64,000 bases of DNA from Pteria penguin (Eukaryota; Mollusca; Bivalvia; Pterioida; Pteriidae), in the NCBI GenBank assembly GCA_035048485.1, contig CM068590.1:4464093-4528092 (forward strand), read 5' to 3'. Shown in pieces: positions 43,422 through 55,359 of the stretch (positions within the stretch are counted from its first letter, which is position 1; every line of letters begins with the position of its first letter). The notes beneath the pieces are model-generated. The model saw only the letters and a program-made list of their open reading frames with translations, was not told the DNA's origin and did not search any database. The translations under genes were made by a program, and so were the position numbers.

Positions 43422-45173
43422 TTACTGTAGATATTTGAAGATCTTCACTAGTTTGGTGTCCCTCTCTCCCACCCAGACACATCCCTGGTCATCCACGTCT
43501 ATGGATACAGGGTGTTTAATGCCATCTTTCTCTGTAGCCAGGTACTGTATAAACTGACCATTCCGATCTAAGATGTGTACGCAGTGTCCACTGCAGTCGG
43601 TGACCATAAGGTGACCTTGAAGGTTGGAACAGAGGTCCCATGGATTAAAGTTACCGCTACGTCTCTGTCCGGAGTAGGTGTATCTATACTCTCCATCTTC
43701 AGAAAATACGACCACCTTCTTGTTGTCATCAGATACACATATGTCTTCTGTCAGTCTGTTCGTTGTAATATAATACGGTTTCTTTACACGCCCTTTCCCC
43801 ACTTCCCTGATGTCACGTCCATCCTCGGTGTATATCCTGATTACTCCGTCCATGCCGATTGCCAGCTCTCCATTCATAAGTCGGCTTAGACCTAGTGGGG
43901 GGCAGTCTACATGGAACATGGTAAATGGAAAATTCCAAGTTAACCGATTGGATTTTCCCGTGGGGAAGAGAGTACGGATCTCGCCAGATGGAGATACAGC
44001 CCTGATACACTTCTTTTGTTGATCACTGTATAACATGTCACCGTCCTCCGTCACGCATTTACCTGAGTCTTTATAAAGTTTACATCTAGCATCCACGGTA
44101 CGTACCACCTTTCCACTTCTCTCCACCAAATCAAGCCGAGATGTACCATCACCGTATATCCAAGCTCTGTTTGTTGATAGTAATCTTGTACCACGCACAT
44201 TGTTGTAAGTACACTGACCCTGACATACAGGTGCCGCTAGTAACTTCTTCATATTATCCATTGTGCATGACAACTTCTTTGTGTCCTGTTTCGTGATATC
44301 TTCTTCATGACTATGAGGTTTACCAGAGTTTAAAAAACTAGATCTATCTCCTTTCAATGAAAGTTTCCCGAACTGAAGCTGTAGGTTTACTCTAGAGATC
44401 TGTGTAGGTGTGAACGTGGGAAGAAGTTGGTCAACATCAACGAGGTTTGAACCTATGTCCGACGAGACATCATCTTCTCGGTCCTTCATAAATATCAATA
44501 AATCGACAGGATCAGCTGACCGTAGATTTTCCTCATAGGATGTAATTTCTCTGTCGATAGCGTCTAACTTTCCCCTGGTTTTCTTTCTTTCTCCGAGTAA
44601 AGGGACGATAATCATTTCATGTTGGTTTTTAATTAGATCTCTAATATTTTCTTCCATCACCTCATTCGATTCATTGACAAAACGATATGCACTATTTCTC
44701 ATTTCTTGTTCAATCTCTGCAATAGTGTTTTCTACATATTCTTGCTTTTTATCCAAGCTTGTCAGCTTGTCAAGTAACTGCGGTCTGAGTGTGTTGGATT
44801 TCAGATCTAGTTGTGATATCGCTTTCGCTTTGAGGCTATCGTAGACATCGGGTATCCTAAAAAATTTGTGCCCTTCGTGAGTTCCCGTGATGCATGACGT
44901 ACATATGGGAATGCCACATACTTTACAATAGAGTTGGTAGTGCTCACCAGGATGATCTGGGCAAGTGGACTGCGTTCTCGATTTCATTCCATGCTTGTAG
45001 GGAACCACGTTATGACCATGGAATCTCCTGCAGGATAAATGACGATCCCGGCATCCAGTGCAGAATTTAATCCCACATGGTACACAGAAATAATCTACAA
45101 CATTGTCACAGTCTTCACATCTAGATGACCACTGGAGAGAGACCTGACTTTCGCCAACTTCTACGTCAGACAT
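43422..45173 (-). CDS. TRIM-like protein: two B-boxes, coiled coil, NHL-like propeller; no RING (copy A)
   Basis: A 583-aa intronless coding frame. It opens directly on a first B-box (Cys19, 22, 30, 33, 38, 41, then His45 and His52/54), then a B-box2 with Cys71, His74, Cys83, Cys86, Cys91, Cys94, His99 and His102. A charged coiled coil spans about 115-225, a linker follows, and residues ~310-583 form repeats ending HPVSIDVDDQGCVWVGE, the style of an NHL-like beta-propeller. There is no RING finger, so it is unlikely to be a classical E3 ligase by itself; such proteins may scaffold or multimerise with other TRIMs. Bivalves have large families of these genes, often implicated in innate immunity; its role here is inference. 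TTCTTTTCAG just upstream suggests a 5'-UTR intron. Confidence 0.92.
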   Translation of the reverse strand: MSDVEVGESQVSLQWSSRCEDCDNVVDYFCVPCGIKFCTGCRDRHLSCRRFHGHNVVPYKHGMKSRTQSTCPDHPGEHYQLYCKVCGIPICTSCITGTHEGHKFFRIPDVYDSLKAKAISQLDLKSNTLRPQLLDKLTSLDKKQEYVENTIAEIEQEMRNSAYRFVNESNEVMEENIRDLIKNQHEMIIVPLLGERKKTRGKLDAIDREITSYEENLRSADPVDLLIFMKDREDDVSSDIGSNLVDVDQLLPTFTPTQISRVNLQLQFGKLSLKGDRSSFLNSGKPHSHEEDITKQDTKKLSCTMDNMKKLLAAPVCQGQCTYNNVRGTRLLSTNRAWIYGDGTSRLDLVERSGKVVRTVDARCKLYKDSGKCVTEDGDMLYSDQQKKCIRAVSPSGEIRTLFPTGKSNRLTWNFPFTMFHVDCPPLGLSRLMNGELAIGMDGVIRIYTEDGRDIREVGKGRVKKPYYITTNRLTEDICVSDDNKKVVVFSEDGEYRYTYSGQRRSGNFNPWDLCSNLQGHLMVTDCSGHCVHILDRNGQFIQYLATEKDGIKHPVSIDVDDQGCVWVGERDTKLVKIFKYLQ

Positions 45174-45179
45174 TACTTA

Positions 45180-45225
45180 ATTTTGTCCCCAAATTCAATA
45201 GAATCTGTTTCTGAAAAGAATATGT
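45180..45225 (-). promoter_or_regulatory. Probable 5'-UTR splice acceptor of B-box gene A
   Basis: On the minus strand TTCTTTTCAG|AAACAG lies about 40 bases before the ATG. The paralogue has TTATTTTTCAG|AAATAG at the equivalent place, so the acceptor is conserved between copies. An upstream untranslated exon is therefore likely. Confidence 0.5.
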
Positions 45226-45969
45226 GGTTTTTATCCACCAATCGTACTACACACATACCCACACAAACACACATAGAAACATGTTTTGTACTCAAATTTT
45301 GATGAATGTTAGTTTAAAAGCAGTCACAACTTTACAGCGATTTATTTATGAAATTGAAAAAAATATTCGGAAATAAGAGGTTTAATATTCTTGTGACTGT
45401 GTGGAAAAGTTTTCTACAAAATAAATGGGGGAAAGACAATCAATCAGAAGGGAAGTTTTGGAAGGAAAATGAGAAAATAGTGAAGGAAAAAATAATAAAA
45501 TGTGTGGAAAGTAGAAAGTTATACCCCAACTCTCTGTCCCTTGTAACACGGCAGAAAAAAAAAATATCAAAGAAAACAAACAAAACATCTTAATATTGAC
45601 ATTATTAAGATTACCTTCAATAGACTATTAACTCCATGAGATGCTTACTAATTGGCCCATCATTCATAGACTCGTCCATATTGTTTGAGATTTCCAAACT
45701 ATGACTTCCTATTTTATCAGATATCCTATAGTGTTCACACATGACCATGTCATTGTGAATTCTTGGAACTTTAATTATATTGAAATTTAACAGGAAATAT
45801 AGTTGTCACTCCATTGTATATACAACGAAGCTTTCATCCTTAGCTAAGGCGAAACAGGAACACAGTATATGAAGAGAATTCATATTAGAGTCCTAGGGCT
45901 TAACTTGATATATATATATGTATCTTAAGATTTTCCCCTTACCCTCCCTCCTTATGCCTCAAAATATTT

Positions 45970-47216
45970 TACGAGGGCTGATTAAAATGTTGTGAGCCTC
46001 GTAATGAAGGGGGTACGCAGGGATATACTTTTTAATTCCTACTATTCTATGACTATATAAAACCATGTACCCAAGGACTGGTCTCATTTGGTCAGGTAGC
46101 ACTCTAAAGTAAACAAGACTAGTGGCTTTTGTAAAATGGACAAAATCGGCGAAATAGCAGTGATCCAATATTTGCATCAAAAGTTTAACACTTAAGGATA
46201 TCCATAATGATATGGTAGCTAGGGGGAAATGCCCCTTGATGCTACAGTGAAAAGGTGGATGACGGAATTTAAGCTCAGCACGACAGGCAGAACCTTGAGG
46301 ATGACCCCGTCCTGAAAGACATGTCACTGTTGCAACCCAAGAAATCGTCAATAAAGTCCATGACATTGTTACGACTGACTGACATGATACAAAGAGATAT
46401 ATAGCCAATACAGTTGGCATTTCACAGATAAGAGTTCTTTCCATTCTGATCTTGCAATGAGAAAGCTCTCGGCCTTTGGGTTACCAAGACTTCTGGCATT
46501 TGATCAGAAACACACCAGGTGCACTTTATCGCGTGCTTATATGAACATTTTCAGGAAGATCCTGCTATTAAACTTTTTTTTTTATATTTTCATTATAGAT
46601 TAAACATAGGTCCATCATTTTACCCAAGAGGCCAAACAAAAATCGAACCAATGGAAACACCCTCCGTTACCCCCGCCAAAGACTGTTCCATCAGCTTGGA
46701 AGGCTGTGGTCTCGGTTTTCTGGGATGCAGATGGTATTCTGCTGATAGATTATCTACATAAGGGACATACAATGAATGGCACATACTATGCTTCATTTCT
46801 GACGCAGTTACGGGAAAATATTAAACTTTAAAAGCGCCGCGGAAAATTCACTAAAGGTGTGTTAATCCATCAAAACAATGCACATGTTCACAAGTCTGCC
46901 ATTGCCATGGCTGCCATTCGCGACTGTGGCTTTAAATTGATTGAGCATCCACCTTATTCACCCGATCTCGCTTCATTAGACTTTCATCTTTTTTCAAACC
47001 TTAGAACAGCTATTTCCGGCACCCACTTAAAGTCCAATGATGACTTCATACATGTTGTGGATGACTTTCTGAACAGCCAAGAAAAGAAGTTCTTAAAAAG
47101 TGGCATTGAGACCCTTATAGATACTGAAGGGGATTCTATCGAAAAATAATGCCGTATGTCGGACAAAATTCAAATCCTTCAATATGAGGCTCACAACATA
47201 TCAATCAGCCCTCGTA
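45970..47216 (+). mobile_element. Mariner-type transposon, decayed
   Basis: Inverted ends TACGAGGGCTGATT and AATCAGCCCTCGTA (with TGTTGTGAGCCTC just inside) bound a 1.25-kb element, with TA at each edge as expected for the Tc1/mariner target. It lies just outside the inner end of arm A. Confidence 0.9.
46138..47149 (+). pseudogene. Mariner transposase pseudogene
   Basis: The N-terminus (MDKIGEIAVIQYLHQKFN) runs into stops almost at once. Remnants in order are DATVKRWMTEFK, VFWDADGILLIDYLHKG (first catalytic Asp region), an in-frame TAA, then VLIHQNNAHVH, HPPYSPDLASLDFHLFSN and a normal C-terminus. The mariner motif HxDNAxxH reads HQNNAHVH, so the second catalytic Asp is replaced by Asn. Stops, frameshifts and this change make it non-functional. 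Confidence 0.88.
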
Positions 47217-47784
47217 CTACTGGTTGTTGTCTTTTATACGTCCGCATAAATATGTGGGCGGTTTATGATTTATCGCTGTCGTCCTTCTGTTTGTTTCTCC
47301 CACCTATCTTGTCTTTGGAACTCCTAAACCTTTGGGGTATTTTGATGAAAGGTAGTACACGGAAAGAATGACGTATGAAGATGTGCATATTGGAAAAGCA
47401 ATGTTGTCCAAAAGATTAACAGTTATGACCATTGGAATTGCATTTTCTATGCAAAATATCTTGTCTTCGTATATTTTCCGAAACACATTGGTGGATTTTG
47501 ATGTGACTTGGTACAAAATAGACCACATTATGAGGATATGCATATTGGACGTAAAATTTTCACATCTTAATAGACAATACAATTGAAGTCTGTGTATTTG
47601 TGACAGGTGGGTGTGTCAGCTTGGAAAATGGATACGCGAAGATGACCAAATGAAGCTACAAACAATGGAAGAAGAAAATTACTTACATTACCTATATCAA
47701 CGTTCTAGTATGTATCACACCTAGAATAACAAAATACGGGTGTATTATGTGGCATTCAACAGTACCCTAGTCAGTAATCTAGTC
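47217..47784. other. Unassigned spacer
   Basis: Between mariner and the second satellite array. Reading frames of 70-90 codons on both strands overlap around 47304-47586 but match nothing I recognise. Confidence 0.35.
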
Positions 47785-49845
47785 AGTAAAGGCTGATGTA
47801 GTAAACTGGAGCTCACTGTAGTCACTCAGAGATGTAAAGTCCAGAAGGCTGATACAGTAATCCGGAACTCACTGTTGTCACTCAGAGACGTAAAGTCCAG
47901 AAGGCTGATACAGTAATCCGGAACTCACTGTTGTCACTCAGAGACGTAAAGTCCAGAAGGCTGATACAGTAATCTGGAACTCACTGTAGTCACTCAGAGA
48001 CGTAAAGTCCAGAAGGCTAATACAGTAATCTGGAACTCACTGTAGTCACTCAGAGACGTAAAGTCCAGAAGGCTGATACAGTAATCTGGATTTCACTGCA
48101 GTCACTCAGAGCCGTTAAGTCCAGAAGGCTGATACAGTGCCCTGGAATTCACTATAGCCACTAACAACAACCATATCTAGAAGGCTGATACAATAACCTG
48201 GATCTCACTGTAGCCTCCCATATCTGTCAGCTACTGGATCTCTCTGTAGGGTCAAACAGCTAACAAGTCCTGCAGCTAATACAGTACTCTAGAATTCAAT
48301 GTAGCCCTCCACAGCTGTCAAGTCTTAGATGCTGATACAGTACTCTAGAACTCACTGTAGCCTTCTACAGCTGTCAAGTTTGGAGGCTGATACAGTACTC
48401 TAGAACTTACTGTAGCCTTCTACAGCTGTCAAGCCTTGGAGGCTGATGCAGTACACTAGAAACCACTGTAGCCTCATCTGTCAAGTCCTGCAAGCTAATA
48501 CAGTACTCTAGAACTCGCTGTAGCCTCATCTGTCAAGTCCTGCACGCTAATACAGTACTGTAGAACTCGCTGTAGCCTCATCTGTCAAGTCCTGCACGCT
48601 AATACAGTACTGTAGAACTCGCTGTAGCCTCATCTGTCAGGTCCTGCACGCTAATACAGTACTCTAGAACTCGCTGTAGCCTCATCTGTCAAGTCCTGCA
48701 CGCTAATACAGTACTCTAGAACTCGCTGTAGCCTCATCTGTCAGGTCCTGCACGCTAATACAGTACTCTAGAACTCGCTGTAGCCTCATCTGTCAAGTCC
48801 TGCACGCTAATACAGTACTCTAGAACTCGCTGTAGCCTCATCTGTCAAGTCCTGCACGCTAATACAGTACTCTAGAACTCGCTGTAGCCTCATCTGTCAA
48901 GTCCTGCACGCTAATACAGTACTGTAGAACTCGCTGTAGCCTCATCTGTCAAGTCCTGCACGCTAATACAGTACTCTAGAACTCGCTGTAGCCTCATCTG
49001 TCTAGTCCTGCACGCTAATACAGTACTCTAGAACTCGCTGTAGCCTCATCTGTCAAGTCCTGCACGCTAATACAGTACTCTAGAACTCTCTAGAACTCGC
49101 TGTAGCCTCATCTGTCAAGTCCTGCACGCTAATACAGTACTCTAGAACTCGCTGTAGCCTCATCTGTCAAGTCCTGCACGCAAATACAGTACTGAAGTCC
49201 TCTCTGAAGCAACATATATCAAGTCCTGCGCGCTAATACAGTACTCTAGAACTCGCTGTAGCCTCATCTGTCAAGTCCTGCACGCTAATACAGTACTGTA
49301 GAACTCGCTGTAGCCTCATCTGTCAAGTCCTGCACGCTAATACAGTACTCTAGAACTCGCTGTGGTCTGCCAGGTCCTGCAGGCTGATACAGTACTGTAG
49401 CAATCACAACTGTCAAACCATGGTGGCTGAATCAGTACTCACGATGGCTTCCTAAAACGGTCAAGACCTTGAGGCTGATACAGTACTCTAGAACTCGCTG
49501 TAGCCTCCCACAGCTGCCAAATCCTGACGGCTGATAGAGTACTCTAGAACTCACTATAGCCTTCTACAGCTGTCAAGTCCTGGAGGCTGGTAGAGTACTC
49601 TAGAACTCATTGTAGCGTTCCACACCTGTCAAGTCTTGGAGGCTGATATAGTACTCTAGATCTCACTGTAGCCTTCTACATCTGTCAAGTCCCGATACAG
49701 TACTTTATAACTCACTGTAGCCTTCTACAGCTGTCAAGTCCTGGAGTCTGGTAGAGTACTCTAGAACTCACTGTACCTTCTACAGCTGTCAAGTCTTGGA
49801 GGCTGATACAGTACTCTAGAACTGATTGTAGCCTACCAGATTCGT
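47785..49845. repeat. Second array of the 56-bp satellite family, three subtypes
   Basis: It begins with a 56-bp subtype (CACTCAGAGACGTAAAGTCC, AGAAGGCTGATACAGTAATC), then from about 48460 to 49370 a highly uniform 52-bp subtype (CTGTAGCCTCATCTGTCAAG, TCCTGCACGCTAATACAGTA), and ends with monomers like those at 37365-40795 (CTTCTACAGCTGTCAAGTC). The 52-bp subtype lacks the CAGCTG palindrome. Confidence 0.93.
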
Positions 49846-50561
49846 ATTCTTATTGTATTGCATTGCATCGTTATACTAAAGTTTCAGGTTTAAACATAAG
49901 TTATGATAAATGTTTTAGAGTTTATATTAATATATGTAAATCATCAGAATATAAACTACCCTTATTTGTAGTATAGTATCTTTTCTTTGATTCAGCATCA
50001 ATTTTAGAATTCTACGTAATGAGAGTCTTGCTATCTTGCATCTCTAGCTGCTTGAATTATCCACTCTGGAGCATAAAATATGAAATGTGCATGAAATTGA
50101 GGTATTTAGAATGCTGATAATGTAATGCAAATATCATTTTCATTCTACAATACCATATGTACCAAATGAACAAAAGAAATATGTATGTATTAAGGTAAGA
50201 TTTTGCGTAAAGTAGGATTTTATTACCATATCCCCCTATTTTGTCCCTAAAGGCGGCTCTTATAGAGATGAATTATACATGTAGTTCATAATTTTTAGCT
50301 GCACTTTATCTACAAGATAAGGTGCACAAAATTAAAAGGTATATGTATTCTATATTTATTTTAACATATATTGTTTTATTTAAGGTCCTACATTTAAAAA
50401 TAAACAAAGTAATTGATCGCCGCCCCTCTGAGTTCGATATAATATGGATGCAGATATCAATTATGATGTGATGAGTTATAATAAATAAAAAACATGTTAA
50501 AAACTTACAGCTTTATATTCATTTGTTACTTCTACTGTATATAAGCTACATTGTGTTGTAT
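49846..50561. other. Unassigned AT-rich sequence
   Basis: No exon, RNA gene or repeat family recognised. Confidence 0.4.
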
Positions 50562-50753
50562 CAATAGACCATTTTCCGGTTTTGATAATTGCTGTCTTTT
50601 TGTCCGAGATAATACATTTTGGCGTTGTTTTTCATAGTGACGTCATAACGCATGACAAAGATTCATTATAACGTCACTATAAAAAACAACGCCAAAAGGT
50701 ATTAGCTCGGACAAAAAATCGTCATTTATCAAAACTGGAATATAGTCTATTAA
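50562..50753. mobile_element. Near-palindromic MITE, ~190 bp
   Basis: Ends AATAGACCATTTTCCGGTTT and its diverged complement (ACTGGAATATAGTCTATT) enclose inverted inner blocks: TTTTGGCGTTGTTTTTCATA against TATAAAAAACAACGCCAAAA. The whole element can fold into one hairpin. Confidence 0.88.
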
Positions 50754-50839
50754 ACTTTTTCATTCCATACTGTTTGCTTGACTCTTGTTTCAAATTTACA
50801 CTAGAATTATTTGAATGGTATTTAAACTAACAGTTGTTG

Positions 50840-51740
50840 GTAGCGGTGAGAATGAGTTTTAGTGTGTGAGAATGAGTTTCAGTGTGTGAGAATGAGTTTC
50901 AGTGTAAGAGAATGAATGTTTCAGTGTAAGACAATGTGTTTCAGTGTAAGAGAATGAGTGCCAGTGTAAGAGAATGAGTTTCGGTATGAGGGAATGAGTT
51001 TCAGTGTGAGGGAATGATTCAAAGTATGAAAATGAGTTTCAGAGTATGAAAATGAGTTTCAGAGTATGAAAATGAGTTTTAGAATATGAAAATAAGTTTC
51101 AGTCTACGAGCATGAGTTTCAGCGTGTGAAAATGAGTTTCAGTGTGTGAGAATGAGTTTCAGTGTAAGAGAATGAATGTTTCAGTGTAAGACAATGTGTT
51201 TCAGTGTAAGAGAATGAGTGCCAGTGTAAGAGAATGAGTTTCGGTGTGAGGGAATGAGTTTCATTGTATGCAAATGAGTTTCAGAGTATGAAAATGAGTT
51301 TCAGAGTATGAAAATGAGTTTCAGTCTACGAGCATGAGTTTCAGCGTGTGAAAACGAGTTTCACTGAATGAAAATGGGTAAAGTTTAAGAGAATTACTTA
51401 TAGAACATGAGAATGAGGTTTAGTCTATGAGAGTGAATTAGTCTGTGAAAAGGAGTTTCAGTGCATGAGAATGAGTTTCATTGTATGAAAATGAGTTTCA
51501 GAGTGTGAGAATGAGTTTCGATGTAGGAGAATGAGTTTAAGTTTAAGAGAAAGACTTTTTGTGTCTGATAATGAGTATAGGCCTCTGAAAATGAGTAATA
51601 TATAGGAATGAGCTACAGTGCAAGAGAATGAGTTTCAGTGTATTAAAATAGGTTTCAGTCTTTGAGAATGAGTTTCAGTCTATGAGAATGTTTTAGTGTA
51701 TGAGAATGAGTTTTAATTTGAATGAATGAGTTTCGTTAAC
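50840..51740. repeat. Minisatellite, 18-bp unit, about 48 copies
   Basis: Unit GTGTGAGAATGAGTTTCA with many variants. A larger block is duplicated about 260 bp apart (AATGAATGTTTCAGTGTAAG at 50911 and 51171). Confidence 0.92.
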
Positions 51741-51749
51741 CTCATCCAA

Positions 51750-52520
51750 TGAAGTAAGGATCTTTTACCTATCAATATCTGCCGTAGCAGATGACAGATT
51801 TTATTGGTCTTATCCGAAAGACATGCCATTATTAAGCACAGAGTGATTTATCAACTGGGCGACATTGGATATATTACACTCTGACCAAAGCATCACTCAT
51901 GCATATATATCACACATGGGTTTCAACTTATTCCTATCGACGGTTATCTTCATACAAAGTTTTTTTAGGCTGCTTATGTTACATGGCTATGAGTATTACA
52001 AAGTTAACACAAAATCCATCTATGGTGGACTACGGTGCAAATATTTCTAGGGTCACAAAGGAGAATCCGGAAAACTAGACTCCATTGTGTATTTATTTTT
52101 AAGTTTCCTGGTATCTGAGGTGAGACAATGGAGTGAATTATCTATTTCCGTTTTATGTTTTAAAATTCACAGAGAGCAACCAGAAAAGCCAATTTGTGAT
52201 ATAGCGTTCTGATCGAGGTAGAGATTTCCCATACCACGTGATCCACGCCAACAAGCAAGAAACAAGGAAGTTCATACTGAATGACATCTTATTTTATTTA
52301 TAATTCATTATCTTCGTATGCGGGAAAGAATTACTCCTTCTCATTGTTATATTTACAAATGAAACAAGCATATTTAGAATTACTGAAGCAATACACATCA
52401 TCCACCGGTCTCCATAAATTTACATAATCCAAGAAAAGTAACTCTTCCGAAATGGTCAATATAAGCTACCTACCAAATTTCAAGTCAATACCTTCAATGG
52501 TTTAAAAAACAAGTCCGAAA
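51750..52520 (+). repeat. Direct duplication, copy 1
   Basis: Shares with 60060-61160, in the same orientation, CTGGGCGAC, GGCTATGAGTATTACAAA, GAGACAATGGAGTGAATTAT and TTATAATTCATTATCTTCGT. It starts with a decayed SINE core (GGATCTTTTACCTATCAATA). This copy lacks the SINE inserted in copy 2. Confidence 0.75.
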
Positions 52521-55359
52521 AACTGAAGTACTTCAGGCAGACCGACAAACGGGGTGGAAACCTATAGTTCCCTCCGGTTTTACCGGTGGGGACGAAAAAA
52601 GAGATACAATTCTGTAGTTTATGTATACGCTCACTTTCAATTAATTATAGAAGTATCATTTTTGTGATAATTTAACTTCAATGTGTGAAAGAGTTAAATG
52701 TCCATGCAGATAGTAGATACCCACCTTACATTAACGAGTCTGTTCTCGGTACGAGTTTTAATGCGCTGCGCAAGTTTTAGCGCATGCCGATCGATTGTAA
52801 TAGTTAAAATAGTCGGTATCATAAAAACATTAATAATATTTAAAAATTATCAACAAATTATAAAATCAGCATAGTTTAACCGAGATGCATCTACCCAACA
52901 TTAATATATCGAAATTGATTCCCATAATATCTGATTACGACATTTCAAAACGTTAAAAATAATTTTTTTTTTTAGATTTTCCCCCAAATTTGAACCAAGC
53001 GGTGAATTTTTCTACAATTCTCTGAAAATTATTTTTATTTACATTTCATCACTGACGAAAAAATGATCAATTTTCCTATTGTAGTTTTTAAGATATTTTT
53101 ACCCAGAACTGCCTCGTTAAGATACTTCAAAGGATTTCTTTTGGACCCTTCTAACATCTAACAATAAAAATGTGCCTGGAGGGTTCCCTTTGTAGCAGAT
53201 ATTTATAGTATCGTAAATGAGGCAAATGTTTTTTTTTTCCATTGTATTTAGCTGCTAGGAATCCCAACTGGTTCTCATGAATAATTTTTCGATGTATTTA
53301 ATAAATTCGGTAAGAAATAATAAATTCGATAAGAAATAGCACTAGCTGATATTTTATGAGATGTTTATAAGGGAAAGCGGTGGCAAACGCTTTTTTGTTT
53401 GTTTGTTTGTTTGGTTTTTATTTGGGGGGGGGGTGATTAGATATTATCTAGGTTGATATCTGTTCGGTAAAATAGATACCGTGGTATAATTCCTATTTTT
53501 TTTGTGCTATGAATAATTCCCCAACTTCAAAAGAACAAAGATAGGATCACCGAAAATCAACGAGATCTTTCCATGAAATCTTGTAAATCCTTAAATACAT
53601 AGAGTTTCAATATTTTTGCCATACTTTCAAGGAATTCAAAATTTCTTTCTTCGTTATTGGTACCTCTCAAAGATAATTAATTTTTCTGATAAATCAGCTT
53701 CTTTAGAATTGAATAAAACTTGATTCAAATCGACATGACAATTCCCCTATAACCCCCTCCCCAAACCGGTATCATCTTCATAGTGGAACAAATGATGCAA
53801 AGGAACATCATACCTGTTTCTCTTTTGATCTTCTGTAGGGACCCATCTAGCTGATACCTAAGACATGACGAAGATGTCGATTAAAATTGATAGAACAGCA
53901 CAACAACATGTGCCAACTATTCTGGCTGTATCTCAGACGTTTCGCCCACAGATATATATGACGATATTGTGCATTATATTAACGTGAAAGTCTCGTTGGG
54001 TCGTTCAGACCGCCATATTCAGTGCTGTCTATGCAGTTCTAAATTCAGCAGCCTAATTTTAACCAACATTTTAATTTAAACTCATTCTCAAGGGTTTTAT
54101 GAAGTCTTCACGAATGTGCTTGGGAGTCATCCCCTTCTTACACAGATACGTGTACACAGCTTTATTGTAAAATACGAAAATAACTGGTGGACTATGGCAC
54201 TAACAACAATGTACCACAGTGGACATTCACGGACCCCTGAAATTCAGAGGTAAGACCAGGTGCCCGAGAGGAGTGAGCGTCTCCTGTTTGGCTAGCCACA
54301 CCCGCCGTGAATGCCCTGACATACAGACGAAACAATATAATTCAGCACTGTATATATACATGAATGTGAATAAACACTGTGTAGAAAGTGTCACAGTCAC
54401 ATAACATCAGAAAAAAGGGTAAAATAACACTTAAGTTAAACTCAGTTTTCTTTATTTTCTAGGTTTGTCTAACCATTCAAATTTTAACGTCATAAAATCC
54501 GTGTATTATCAAAAACTTTGAAACACTACTCATTATACCATACATGTTCAATGTGATTAAATAATGGATTTCTTAGTCTTTTACACTTATTGTACCAAAA
54601 TATATCGAATGAGACCTTTGTGATCATACCTTGTATTCTGGTATGATATAGGTATTTTCAATAAGGTAAATTGTCTGTCCCTGATAAGAACTCTCTAACT
54701 TTCTGTATATAATGGTAAGGTATATAAGTGACTGTTTCTTTACCGACGATAGTTCTTCATTGTCAACTGACCATACATGAGATAAGTGAATTAAATCAAC
54801 AGTCATTGCACAATTTTATACCACTTTTTTTCCACTTCTGCGGACCACCTTAAGAAACAAGGGCAGATAAGTCGCCTTATTAAAATGGTCAATTCTGGTC
54901 AATGTCGCCTTTTCTCATACATATGATTTAGGTGTATTCCTTTATAAGATTATATCAGTTTCTAATGCAGTTATCGCATATGTTACGCAACGGTATTACT
55001 TGGCGAGGACGTCAGGATATGTATAACACCGTTTTAGAATAAAAAAACCTCTTACTCCGCTCACCTACCTCTGCATTCCTCTTGGCTTCCTTCCCTATTC
55101 TCAGTTTTGTAAGCCCAATATCAGCACAATATACACGCAATGCCACGCTTAAGTAAACAACAGCTAAAACAGTGGCGTCTACGCTTGTAAAAACGCAATT
55201 GGCATCGCCTTCTGTTTTTCACTCTGTTTAGTGCGATGTGCGAGAACATTCAATAGTTTTAAAGGCTTAATTTTTCTCTGGTATATTACAATAGGGTAAT
55301 GATCCCATTGTACTGAGGTTCTAACAGAGACAGAGGTAGCTGAGAGGTAGTTAATGGAA
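52521..55359. other. AT-rich intergenic sequence, no gene seen
   Basis: Contains a TTTG/G-rich low-complexity run near 53390-53430 and a dispersed repeat at 54187-54315. No splice-bounded coding segment was recognised. Confidence 0.4.
54187..54315 (+). repeat. Dispersed repeat fragment, copy 2 of 3
   Basis: Shares GTGGACATTCACGGACCCC and TGAGCGTCTCCTGTTTGGCT with 20832-20940, and CACACCCGCCGTGAATGCC with 61715-61740. Confidence 0.75.

Larger units (their letters stand above)
42231..45903. repeat. Inverted duplication, arm A
   Basis: This arm contains the minus-strand B-box gene and is matched in reverse complement by 55360-59905. Outer ends: TTTTTCATGCCACATAATC (A) against its complement near 59880. 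Inner ends: CCTATAGTGTTCACACATGA and GCTAAGGCGAAA (A) against related sequence near 55390-55520 (B). Matches continue outside the coding region, so a genomic block was duplicated, not just an mRNA. Confidence 0.8.

Noticed and set aside
45959..46444. 161-codon minus-strand gene
   Set aside because: It lies antisense to the decayed mariner and begins at its terminal repeat; no family match and no splice context.
46859..47149. Host gene encoding a 96-aa protein
   Set aside because: The sequence is the C-terminal part of a mariner transposase with stops upstream and a changed catalytic residue.
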